From Rhodospirillales bacterium (GTDB lineage Bacteria > Pseudomonadota > Alphaproteobacteria > JAREAF01), in contig JAREAF010000250.1 in the NCBI GenBank assembly GCA_029240475.1, positions 1-5,519 of the forward strand: a stretch of 5,519 bases of DNA. The letters run 5' to 3'. The notes under the pieces were generated by a model that was not told the origin of the DNA, did not search any database, and saw nothing but the letters and a program-made list of their open reading frames with translations. A program made the translations under genes and the position numbers. Below are positions 1 through 5,519 of the stretch, one piece after another (within the stretch, counting starts at the first letter, position 1; the number at the start of each line of letters is the position of its first letter).

Positions 1-50
1 GGAATTGAGCCGGCCGGCCCTTCGGAGCAATATGCCGCGCCCAATCGCAC

Positions 51-57
51 GAGGAGG
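51..57 (+). promoter_or_regulatory. Shine-Dalgarno sequence of the Lon-like protease gene
   Basis: GAGGAGG lies 4 bases before the ATG at 62. An in-frame TGA at 59-61 directly precedes that ATG, so the protein cannot extend upstream and the start is fixed. A second ATG at 58-60 is in another frame, which stops at 127-129. I see no convincing -35/-10 promoter in the 50 bases upstream; any promoter may lie outside the window. Confidence 0.75.
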
Positions 58-61
58 ATGA

Positions 62-2422
62 ATGGCGGCGAAGGCTCTCGACGCGGCCTCGGTCGGTCTG
101 CCCAAGTTCGAGGTGCCGCCGGTCGATGAAACCGCCGCCCCGGCGGACCCCTTCGCCCTTTCCTCCCACCAGCGTGCCCGCCGCGCGCTGGAATTCGGCC
201 TCGACATCGACGAGCCCGGCTTCAACATCTTCGTGCTCGGCGAGAGCCGCAGCGGCCGCATGACGGCGACCCTCGACTATCTGAAGAAGTGGATCGCCGA
301 CAAACCGGCGCCCGCAGATTGGATCTATGTGGCCAATTTCCAGAAGCCGCACCGGCCGCGCCCCTACCGGCTGCCGGCCGGCCAGGGCCGCATCCTGCGC
401 GACCGCATGCGCACGCTGGTCACCGAGCTGAAGGAGGTCCTCAAGCGCACGCTCGAATCGGCGGAGTATGTCGGCGAGAGCCGACGCCTCAGCGACAGCA
501 TCAAGGGGCCGATCGCCGCCGAGTTCGAGGAGATCCGCCGCTACGCCCAAGGGCTCGGCCTCGACATCCAGGCCACCTCGCAAGGCATGATGATGATGAT
601 CGCCGGCCAGGGCGGCCAGCCGCGCTCGGCCGAGGACCTCAGCGGCGAGGAGCGCGAGCAGGTCCGCAAGAACATGGCTCTGGTCGAGGAGCGGCTGCAG
701 GCGTTCCGCCGCGGCGCACAATCGGCCGAGGGTCGCTTGTCCGACGCCTTGCGCGCCTCGCGCAGGGACTTCGCCGACCGGGTCGCCGCGCCCCTCATCG
801 ACGCGGTGGCGGCCGACTATCCCACGCTCTCCCGCTGGTTCGTCGAGATGCGCGAGGACGTGCTGGAATCGCTCGACGCCATCACCGCCGAGGATGGCAG
901 CCTCATGCGCGACATGAACGGCCCGCCGGAGGAGCGCTACAGCATCAACCTGATGGCCGATCACGCGGACGACAGGCACCCCGACGTGGTGCTGGAGCCC
1001 CTGCCCACTTACGCCAATCTGCTCGGCTCGATCGAATACAAGCTGATCAACGGCGCGCTCCAGACGAATTTCTCGATGATCCGCCCGGGCGCGCTGCATC
1101 GCGCGAACGGCGGCATCCTGGTGCTGCGCGCCGAGGCCATCGTGGACGAGCGCGACGCGTGGACCCTGCTCAAGGGGGCGCTCCGCGACCGCGAGATCCG
1201 CATCGACGAGCCGCACCGGCAGGGCAACGTGCCGATGGCGCAGGCGCCCAAGCCCAAGCCGATCCCGCTCGACGTGAAGGTCGTCATCGTCGGCGCGCCG
1301 CACTGGTATTACAATCACTTCGCGAACGATCCGGACTTCCCGGTTCATTTCAAGGTCAAGGCCGACATCGATTCCGAGATGGACGCGACCGCCGAGAACG
1401 TCGCCACGGTCGCGCATCTGGTGCGCGATGCGGCGCGGCGGATCGGCGCCGACTGCGAGACGAACGCCATCGCCTATGTGCTGGGGCAGAGCGCACGGTG
1501 GGCGGCGCACCGCGAGAAGCTCTCCGGCCGGTTCGAGCTGATCGACGATCTCTTGAGCGAGGCGGCGGCACTCATGAAGCAGGCCGGCCAGAGGCGCATC
1601 ATCGCCGAGCATGTCCGCGCCGCCATCGCCGAACGGCGGCGCCGCAACTCGCTGGTGGAGGACCGGGTCCATGATTCGATCCGGCGCGGCCACATCCTCA
1701 TCGATGTGAGCGGCACCATAGTCGGCCAGGTGAACGGGTTGACCGTGCGCGACCTGGGCGACCATGCCTTCGGCCTGCCCTCCCGCATCACCGCGCGCAT
1801 CTCGGTCGGCAAGCTGGGCGTGGTCAATATCGAGCGCGCCACGCTGATGGGCGGGCCGATCCAGCAAAAGGGCGTGATGGTGCTGGAGGGGTTCATCGCC
1901 GGGCGGTTCGCGCGCAGCTTTCCGCTCTCCTTCTCGGCCTCGATCACCTTCGAGCAGAATTACGGCGGCGTCGAAGGCGATTCCGCGTCCCTCGCGGAGC
2001 TGTGCGCGGTGCTCTCCGATTTGGCCGAGCTGCCGGTCCGGCAAGATATCGGGGTGACGGGCTCGGTCAACCAGCTCGGGCAGGTGCAGGCGGTCGGCGG
2101 CGTGCATCAGAAGATCGAGGGCTTCTACCGCGCCTGCAAGGATCGCGGCCCGCTGACGGGCTCACAGGGCGTGATCGTGCCGGCCGCCAACGAGCTCAAT
2201 GTCACGCTGCGCGACGAGGTGCGTGACGCGGTTGCCGAAGGCAGGTTCCATATCTGGAGCGTGAGGAAAGTCGGCGAGGCGATCGAGCTTTTGACCAGCG
2301 TGCAGAGCGGCGCGGACGCTAAGGACGGGAAGTACCCCCCCAAGAGCGTCTATGGCCGCGTGCTCGCCAAGCTCGCCGAGCACGACCGTATCCTCACGGA
2401 ACGCGTGGTGCTGAGGGGATGA
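62..2422 (+). CDS. Lon-family Ser-Lys protease with degenerate AAA domain (AAA_32/LonB-LonC-like)
   Basis: This 786-residue protein is close to the usual length of the large Lon-like proteases related to E. coli YcbZ, and it lacks the N-terminal substrate domain of classical Lon. The N-terminal part (about 30-110) holds a P-loop-like segment, G60-ESRS-G65-R66-M67-T68. A long, charged helical insert follows (about 110-285). The second half of the AAA module includes an FSMIRPGALHRANGG stretch around 337-351 and a FPVHFKVKADID stretch around 426-437. The C-terminal Lon protease domain covers about 535-745. Its catalytic serine is S641 in VEGDSAS, and its lysine is K684 in VHQKIEGFY; the 43-residue spacing equals that of S679 and K722 in E. 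coli Lon. The protein should be a cytoplasmic peptidase for damaged or unfolded proteins. Walker A has Arg instead of Lys, and the Walker B-like GGILVLRAE lacks the usual Asp, so ATP hydrolysis may be weak or absent, as reported for LonC. The natural substrate cannot be inferred. A run of four Met (176-179) lies in the helical insert. Confidence 0.9.
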   Translation: MAAKALDAASVGLPKFEVPPVDETAAPADPFALSSHQRARRALEFGLDIDEPGFNIFVLGESRSGRMTATLDYLKKWIADKPAPADWIYVANFQKPHRPRPYRLPAGQGRILRDRMRTLVTELKEVLKRTLESAEYVGESRRLSDSIKGPIAAEFEEIRRYAQGLGLDIQATSQGMMMMIAGQGGQPRSAEDLSGEEREQVRKNMALVEERLQAFRRGAQSAEGRLSDALRASRRDFADRVAAPLIDAVAADYPTLSRWFVEMREDVLESLDAITAEDGSLMRDMNGPPEERYSINLMADHADDRHPDVVLEPLPTYANLLGSIEYKLINGALQTNFSMIRPGALHRANGGILVLRAEAIVDERDAWTLLKGALRDREIRIDEPHRQGNVPMAQAPKPKPIPLDVKVVIVGAPHWYYNHFANDPDFPVHFKVKADIDSEMDATAENVATVAHLVRDAARRIGADCETNAIAYVLGQSARWAAHREKLSGRFELIDDLLSEAAALMKQAGQRRIIAEHVRAAIAERRRRNSLVEDRVHDSIRRGHILIDVSGTIVGQVNGLTVRDLGDHAFGLPSRITARISVGKLGVVNIERATLMGGPIQQKGVMVLEGFIAGRFARSFPLSFSASITFEQNYGGVEGDSASLAELCAVLSDLAELPVRQDIGVTGSVNQLGQVQAVGGVHQKIEGFYRACKDRGPLTGSQGVIVPAANELNVTLRDEVRDAVAEGRFHIWSVRKVGEAIELLTSVQSGADAKDGKYPPKSVYGRVLAKLAEHDRILTERVVLRG

Positions 2423-2424
2423 CG

Positions 2425-2577
2425 ATGCGCCGCTTGCCCTCACCCTCCCATCGCTGCGCGATGGGCCCCTCCCTCTCCCGCTTCGCGGGCGAGGGGCCAG
2501 GCGCCGAGCCCTCTCCCGGAACGGGAGAGGGTGGCGAGGGCGTCAGCCCGAGCCGGGTGAGGGTGTATTGCCGATGA
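2425..2577 (+). CDS. Candidate 50-codon leader-type open frame crossing the repeat into pyrB
   Basis: An ATG lies 2 bases after the protease stop codon. GAGGGG at 2413-2418 sits 6 bases upstream of it, which is good ribosome-binding spacing. The frame stays open through the whole palindromic repeat and ends at TGA 2575-2577, giving a 4-base ATGA overlap with the preferred pyrB start. The predicted peptide is 50 residues, rich in Ser, Pro, Gly, Arg and Glu, with no recognisable domain, membrane segment or signal peptide. The sequence is almost entirely repeat, and similar repeats are often open by chance in several frames of GC-rich genomes, so a functional peptide is doubtful. If it is translated, its likelier role is to carry ribosomes through the hairpins and deliver them to pyrB. 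Unlike the E. coli pyrBI leader, there is no U-rich pause tract or U-tailed attenuator, so the same mechanism is not implied. Confidence 0.25.
   Translation: MRRLPSPSHRCAMGPSLSRFAGEGPGAEPSPGTGEGGEGVSPSRVRVYCR
2437..2563 (+). repeat. Structured palindromic intergenic repeat (multi-hairpin, Rhizobiales style)
   Basis: CCCTCACCC (2437-2445) and GGGTGAGGG (2555-2563) are perfect 9-base inverted arms enclosing further hairpins. Hairpin 1 (2447-2465) pairs CCCATCGC with GCGATGGG around TGC. Hairpin 2 (2471-2495) has 11-base arms with one mismatch around TTC; GGCCCCTC (2464-2471) can instead pair with GAGGGGCC (2491-2498). Hairpin 3 (2509-2531) pairs CCCTCTCCCG perfectly with CGGGAGAGGG around GAA. 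A weak GGGC/GCCC hairpin lies at 2538-2549. As RNA or single-stranded DNA this could form a branched, cloverleaf-like fold. From memory, very similar elements are scattered between genes in Hyphomicrobiales, comparable in kind to REP or RIME elements. No transposase gene or target-site duplication is visible. No T tract follows any hairpin, so a standard intrinsic terminator is not supported. Confidence 0.85.
2555..2563 (+). promoter_or_regulatory. Probable pyrB ribosome binding site inside the repeat's right arm
   Basis: GGGTGAGGG is the only purine-rich Shine-Dalgarno-like run close to the pyrB start. It ends 10 bases before ATG 2574, a somewhat long spacing, and 4 bases before an in-frame TTG at 2568. 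It is also the right arm of the outer stem of the repeat, so a folded transcript could hide it from ribosomes. No better site is visible between it and the start codon. Confidence 0.5.
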
Positions 2578-3533
2578 CCGCCACAACTCTCCGCTTCCGG
2601 CATCGCCACCTGCTCGGTATCGAGGGGCTGTCGCGCGAGGAGATCACGCTCCTGCTCGATCTCAGCCAAGCCTATGTCGACCAGAACCGGCGCGCGGACA
2701 AGAAGCTCTCCACCTTGCGCGGGCGCACCGTCATCAATCTCTTCTTCGAGACATCGACGCGGACCCGCACCTCCTTCGAGCTCGCAGGCAAGCGGCTCGG
2801 CGCGGACGTGATCAACATGTCGGTCCAGACCAGCTCCATCAAGAAGGGAGAGACGCTGATCGACACCGCCATGACCCTGAACGCCATGCGGCCGGACATC
2901 CTCGTCGTCCGGCACCCGGATTCCGGCGCCGTGAACCTGCTTTCGCAGAAGCTCGATTGCGCGGTGATCAACGGCGGCGACGGCAGCCACGAGCATCCGA
3001 CCCAAGCGCTGCTCGACGCGCTCACCATCCGCCGCCGGCGCGGCGGGCTCGAGGGGCTGACGGTCGCGATCTGCGGGGACATCCTGCACAGCCGCGTCGC
3101 GCGCTCGAACATCCATTTGCTCGCCATCATGGGAGCCCGGGTGCGGCTGATCGGGCCGCCGACCTTGATGCCCTCCTGCATCGATCGGCTCGGCGTCGAG
3201 GTCTTCCACGACATGAAGCGCGGGCTCGCGGGCTCGGACATCGTCATGATGCTGCGGCTGCAGACCGAGCGCATGCAGGGCAGCTTCGTGCCCTCGATCC
3301 GGGAATATTTCCGCTTCTTCGGGCTCGACTACGAGAAGCTCAAGTCCGCCAAGCCAGATGCGCTGATCATGCATCCGGGGCCGATGAACCGCGGCGTCGA
3401 GATCGACAGCGAGCTGGCCGACGACATCGATCGCAGCCTCATCCGCGAGCAGGTGGAAATGGGCGTCGCCGTGCGCATGGCCTGCCTCGACACCCTCGCC
3501 CGCACCGATGCGGGCAACGAGGCGGGGAGCTGA
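2574..3533 (+). CDS. pyrB: Aspartate carbamoyltransferase catalytic chain
   Basis: PyrB condenses carbamoyl phosphate with L-aspartate to N-carbamoyl-L-aspartate, the committed step of cytoplasmic pyrimidine synthesis. From ATG 2574 it is 319 residues, normal for the family. The carbamoyl phosphate loop STRTRTS is at 61-67, and the SSIKKGET loop that contributes a lysine to the neighbouring active site is at 87-94. Active-site residues are in RHP (113-115), HPTQ (141-144), R174 in GDILHSR, and R228/Q230 in MMLRLQ; HPGPMNRG is at 267-274. All expected catalytic residues are present. An in-frame TTG at 2568 would add two residues; ATG is preferred for codon type, while the Shine-Dalgarno spacing leaves some doubt. 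There is no adjacent pyrI regulatory gene. The close downstream dihydroorotase homologue instead suggests a class A, Pseudomonas-like PyrB/PyrC-type complex. The gene starts directly after a repeat that leaves little room for its own promoter. Confidence 0.97.
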   Translation: MTATTLRFRHRHLLGIEGLSREEITLLLDLSQAYVDQNRRADKKLSTLRGRTVINLFFETSTRTRTSFELAGKRLGADVINMSVQTSSIKKGETLIDTAMTLNAMRPDILVVRHPDSGAVNLLSQKLDCAVINGGDGSHEHPTQALLDALTIRRRRGGLEGLTVAICGDILHSRVARSNIHLLAIMGARVRLIGPPTLMPSCIDRLGVEVFHDMKRGLAGSDIVMMLRLQTERMQGSFVPSIREYFRFFGLDYEKLKSAKPDALIMHPGPMNRGVEIDSELADDIDRSLIREQVEMGVAVRMACLDTLARTDAGNEAGS

Positions 3534-3538
3534 CCCGC

Positions 3539-4852
3539 ATGGCCGAGCACAAGCAGCCGCCCCGGCCGATCCTCTTCTCCGGCGCGCGCCTGATCGATCC
3601 GGCGGGCGGTCGCGACGCGCCCGGCGACCTGCTCGTGGTCGACGGCCGCATCGCCGCGATCGGCACCGGGCTCGCCGACAAGGGCCTGCCGGACGGGACC
3701 GAGCGCGTGCTCGGCTCGGGCCTGTGCCTTGCCCCGGGCCTCGTCGATCTGCGGGTGCAGCTGCGCGAGCCGGGCGAGGAGCACAAGGAGACCATCTCCA
3801 GCGCCGGCGCGGCCGCTGCGGCGGGCGGGGTCACCTCGATGGTCGCCCTGCCCAACACCGACCCCGTGATAGACGACGTCGCCGGGCTCGAATTCGTCGC
3901 GCGGCGCGCGCGCGAGATGCGCAAGGTGAAGGTCTATGCCTATGCCGGAGTCACCAAGGGGCTCGCCGGCAAGGACCTCACCGAAATGGGCCTCCTCGCC
4001 GAGAGCGGCGCGGTCGCCTTCACCGACGGGCTCAACGCCGTGGCCGATGCGCGCGTGATGCGGCGCGCGCTGAGCTATGCCCGCACCTTCGGCGCGCTGA
4101 TCGTGCAACACCCCGAAGAGCCGGCCCTGGCGGCCGGCGGACAGATGAACGAGGGCGAGCTCGCGACGCGGCTCGGCCTCGCCGGCATCCCGCCCGCGGC
4201 GGAGGCCATTATGATCGAGCGCGACCTGCGCATCGTGGCCCTGACCGGCGGGCGCTATCACGTCGCCCATGTCTCGACGGCCGAGAGCATCGAGGCGATC
4301 CGGATCGGGAAAGCGCGCGGCCTCCATGTGACCTGCGACACCGCCCCGCCCTATTTCGCCCTCAACGAGCTCGCCGTCGGCGACTACCGCACCTTCGCCA
4401 AGCTCTCGCCCCCGCTCCGTTCGGAGGAAGACCGCGCCGCGGTCGCCGCGGCCGTGGCGGACGGCACCATCGACTGCATCGCCTCCGACCACGCGCCGCA
4501 CGATCAGGATTCCAAGCGCGTTCCCTTCGCGCAGGCGGCGCCCGGTGTGATCGGCCTGGAGACGCTGCTGCCGGTCTCGCTCGAGCTGGTGCACAAGCGC
4601 ATGCTGTCAATGGTGGAGCTGTTCCGGCGGCTCGCCCTCGCCCCCGCCGACCTGCTCGGCTTGCCGCAGGGGCGGCTCGCGGTCGGCGCGCCGGCCGACC
4701 TCGTTCTGTTCGATCCGGAGCGCGCCTGGGTGGTGGACGAGGACCGCTTCCTCAGCAAATCGAAGAACTCGCCCTTCGGCGGCCGGCCGGTGCAGGGACG
4801 CGTGCTGCGCACGCTCGTGGACGGGCGCACCGTGTTCGCCGCCGAACAGTGA
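3539..4852 (+). CDS. pyrC: PyrC-type dihydroorotase homologue, probably non-catalytic (PyrC'/PyrX-like)
   Basis: This 437-residue protein has the amidohydrolase fold of type I dihydroorotases, enzymes that interconvert carbamoyl-aspartate and dihydroorotate. A small N-terminal beta domain (about 10-65) leads into the barrel, and a C-terminal segment (about 380-435, with GAPADLVLFD and RTLVDGRTVF) completes the beta domain. The usual metal-binding HxH after the first barrel strand is R72-V73-Q74 in GLVDLRVQLREPG. Other family positions remain: R76, N106 in LPNTDPV, D163 in FTDG, H191 in QHPEE, H244 in HVAHVST, and D317 and H321 in SDHAPH. Loss of both HxH histidines argues against a normal binuclear zinc site. 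As known for Pseudomonas PyrC', the protein may instead be a structural partner of PyrB. ATG 3539 is 5 bases after the pyrB stop, with GGGGAG at 3524-3529 upstream. The frame is open upstream into pyrB, but family similarity begins near residue 10. A different active dihydroorotase is expected elsewhere in the genome. Confidence 0.92.
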   Translation: MAEHKQPPRPILFSGARLIDPAGGRDAPGDLLVVDGRIAAIGTGLADKGLPDGTERVLGSGLCLAPGLVDLRVQLREPGEEHKETISSAGAAAAAGGVTSMVALPNTDPVIDDVAGLEFVARRAREMRKVKVYAYAGVTKGLAGKDLTEMGLLAESGAVAFTDGLNAVADARVMRRALSYARTFGALIVQHPEEPALAAGGQMNEGELATRLGLAGIPPAAEAIMIERDLRIVALTGGRYHVAHVSTAESIEAIRIGKARGLHVTCDTAPPYFALNELAVGDYRTFAKLSPPLRSEEDRAAVAAAVADGTIDCIASDHAPHDQDSKRVPFAQAAPGVIGLETLLPVSLELVHKRMLSMVELFRRLALAPADLLGLPQGRLAVGAPADLVLFDPERAWVVDEDRFLSKSKNSPFGGRPVQGRVLRTLVDGRTVFAAEQ

Positions 4853-4866
4853 GGCCCTGACCCCCG

Positions 4867-5490
4867 ATGCCCGATCCCCTCGGCGGTTTCGCCTATGTGT
4901 GGCCCTATTGGGCCGCGGCGATCGGCGGCTACCTGCTCGGCTCGATCCCGTTCGGCTGGATCCTGACCCGCCTCGCGGGGCTCGGCGATATCCGCGCCAT
5001 CGGCTCGGGCAATATCGGCGCGACCAACGTGCTACGCACCGGCAACAAGGCATTGGCCGCGGCCACGCTGCTGCTGGACGGCGCGAAAGGGGCGGTCGCC
5101 GTGCTCATCGCCGGGCGCTACGGGCCCGACATGGCCGTCCTCGCCGGCGGCGGCGCGGTGATCGGGCACATCGCCCCGGTCTGGCTCGGCTTCAAGGGCG
5201 GCAAGGGCGTGGCGACCGCGCTCGGCGTGCTGCTGGCGATCGCTTGGCCGGTCGGAGTGCTGGCCGCGCTGACCTGGGTCGGCATGGCGGTGCTGACGCG
5301 GATCTCGTCCCTCTCGGCGCTGATCGCGATCGCTGCGGCGCCGGTCTATGCCTGGGTGCTGGCCGACCCGCAGCGCGCGCAGCTCGCGCTGTTCATCGCC
5401 GCGCTGGTCTGGCTGCGGCACCACGAGAACATCCGCCGGCTGCTCAAGGGGCAGGAGCCGCGGATCGGCGGCAGGAAGCAGAGCGGCTAG
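4867..5490 (+). CDS. plsY: Glycerol-3-phosphate acyltransferase (acyl-phosphate dependent)
   Basis: PlsY transfers an acyl group from acyl-phosphate, the PlsX product, to the 1-position of glycerol-3-phosphate. The resulting lysophosphatidate is the first intermediate of membrane phospholipid synthesis, and the enzyme sits in the inner membrane. The 207-residue length is typical. The family signatures are GSIPFGW (25-31), IGSGNIGATN (45-54), GHIAPVWLGFKGGKGVATALG (100-120) and RHHENIRRLLKGQE (184-197). Hydrophobic segments at about 12-35, 62-83, 88-106, 116-143 and 150-183 fit the five-helix topology. A conserved TRISS lies at 144-148, and the C-terminus is short and basic. The start is 14 bases after the pyrC-type stop. 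The only Shine-Dalgarno-like run, GAGG at 4851-4854, overlaps that stop and lies 12 bases away, so initiation may depend on translation of the preceding gene. Linkage with pyrB-pyrC is recalled as common in alphaproteobacteria and probably reflects co-transcription rather than shared biochemistry. Confidence 0.97.
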   Translation: MPDPLGGFAYVWPYWAAAIGGYLLGSIPFGWILTRLAGLGDIRAIGSGNIGATNVLRTGNKALAAATLLLDGAKGAVAVLIAGRYGPDMAVLAGGGAVIGHIAPVWLGFKGGKGVATALGVLLAIAWPVGVLAALTWVGMAVLTRISSLSALIAIAAAPVYAWVLADPQRAQLALFIAALVWLRHHENIRRLLKGQEPRIGGRKQSG

Positions 5491-5519
5491 CGCGGCTGCT
5501 TGAACTGCTTGGCGAGCGC
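5487..5519 (-). CDS. Probable 3' end of a convergent gene, cut by the window edge
   Basis: On the reverse strand, the last 33 bases read as ten sense codons (ALAKQFKQPR) followed by TAG. All ten codons end in G or C, matching the third-position bias of the other genes. The competing forward frame over the same bases (reading RLLELLGER) has several A- or T-ending codons and no visible start. The TAG is formed by CTAG at 5487-5490, which also carries the plsY stop, so the two convergent genes would overlap by 4 bases. The fragment is too short to name a product. A chance open frame of this length is possible, so this is a tentative call. Confidence 0.4.
   Translation of the reverse strand, partial: ALAKQFKQPR

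Noticed and set aside
1..58. Tail of an upstream gene ending at TGA 59-61 or in frame 1
   Set aside because: The frame ending at 59-61 has many A-ending codons, unlike the genes here. The frame-1 reading overruns into the protease gene and stops at 127-129. Neither is strong enough to call.
289..1674. 461-codon forward open frame inside the Lon-like protease gene
   Set aside because: It is an out-of-frame shadow rich in Arg, Ala, Gly and Pro, with no family motif. The protease frame has clear catalytic motifs over the same bases.
2509..2531. Perfect 10-base hairpin considered as an intrinsic terminator for the protease gene
   Set aside because: No T tract follows the hairpin, and it is one of several stems in a repeat. 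It could slow polymerase, but termination is not supported by the sequence alone.
2423..2573. Pyrimidine-sensing attenuator or riboswitch upstream of pyrB
   Set aside because: There is no U-rich pause or U-tailed terminator and no recognisable PyrR-binding or riboswitch motif. The structure is better explained as a dispersed palindromic repeat.
2394..3374. 326-codon reverse open frame opposite pyrB and the intergenic repeat
   Set aside because: It is antisense to a well-supported pyrB. Its N-terminal part is just translation of the palindromic repeat, a common artefact in Hyphomicrobiales annotation.
2957..3538. Upstream in-frame extension of the pyrC homologue into pyrB
   Set aside because: The extra N-terminal residues are an out-of-frame reading of pyrB. 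Dihydroorotase similarity begins only after ATG 3539, which has its own Shine-Dalgarno sequence.
3329..4594. 421-codon reverse open frame opposite pyrB and the pyrC homologue
   Set aside because: Long antisense frames are expected in GC-rich genes because stop codons are rare. The translation has no recognisable domain.
3508..4860. 450-codon forward open frame overlapping the pyrC homologue
   Set aside because: It is a frame-shifted shadow of the dihydroorotase homologue, dominated by Arg and Ala, with no motif.

Overview
The window is very GC-rich, and its reading frames use almost only G or C at third codon positions. Gene order, protein sequence and the style of its intergenic repeat together suggest an alphaproteobacterium, most likely in the Hyphomicrobiales (Rhizobiales). 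This placement comes from remembered family resemblance and pyrB-pyrC-plsY synteny, not from a search.

Layout, all on the + strand unless stated. (1) Positions 1-61: short leader with a strong Shine-Dalgarno sequence. (2) 62-2422: a 786-residue Lon-family Ser-Lys protease of the large AAA_32/LonB-LonC-like group. Its protease dyad is intact, but Walker A and B are degenerate. (3) 2423-2573: a 151-base gap almost filled by a structured palindromic repeat (2437-2563). A 50-codon open frame (2425-2577) crosses the repeat and ends in a 4-base ATGA overlap with the pyrB start. (4) 2574-3533: pyrB, aspartate carbamoyltransferase catalytic chain. (5) 3539-4852: a PyrC-type dihydroorotase homologue whose first metal-binding HxH motif is R-V-Q, so it is probably a non-catalytic, structural partner of PyrB. 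(6) 4867-5490: plsY, the membrane glycerol-3-phosphate acyltransferase. (7) 5487-5519, - strand: probable last codons of a convergent gene whose stop overlaps the plsY stop.

How the genes fit together: pyrB and the pyrC homologue are 5 bases apart, and plsY follows 14 bases later, so these three look like one transcription unit. PyrB makes carbamoyl-aspartate in de novo pyrimidine synthesis. The degenerate dihydroorotase probably assembles with it, as in class A aspartate carbamoyltransferases, and an active dihydroorotase should then be encoded elsewhere. PlsY starts phospholipid synthesis and is not functionally tied to pyrimidines. The Lon-like protease is probably a separate stress or quality-control function, although read-through into pyrB is possible.

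Most of the window is ordinary housekeeping sequence. The parts most worth a second look are the repeat and small open frame between the protease gene and pyrB, and the altered metal site of the dihydroorotase homologue.
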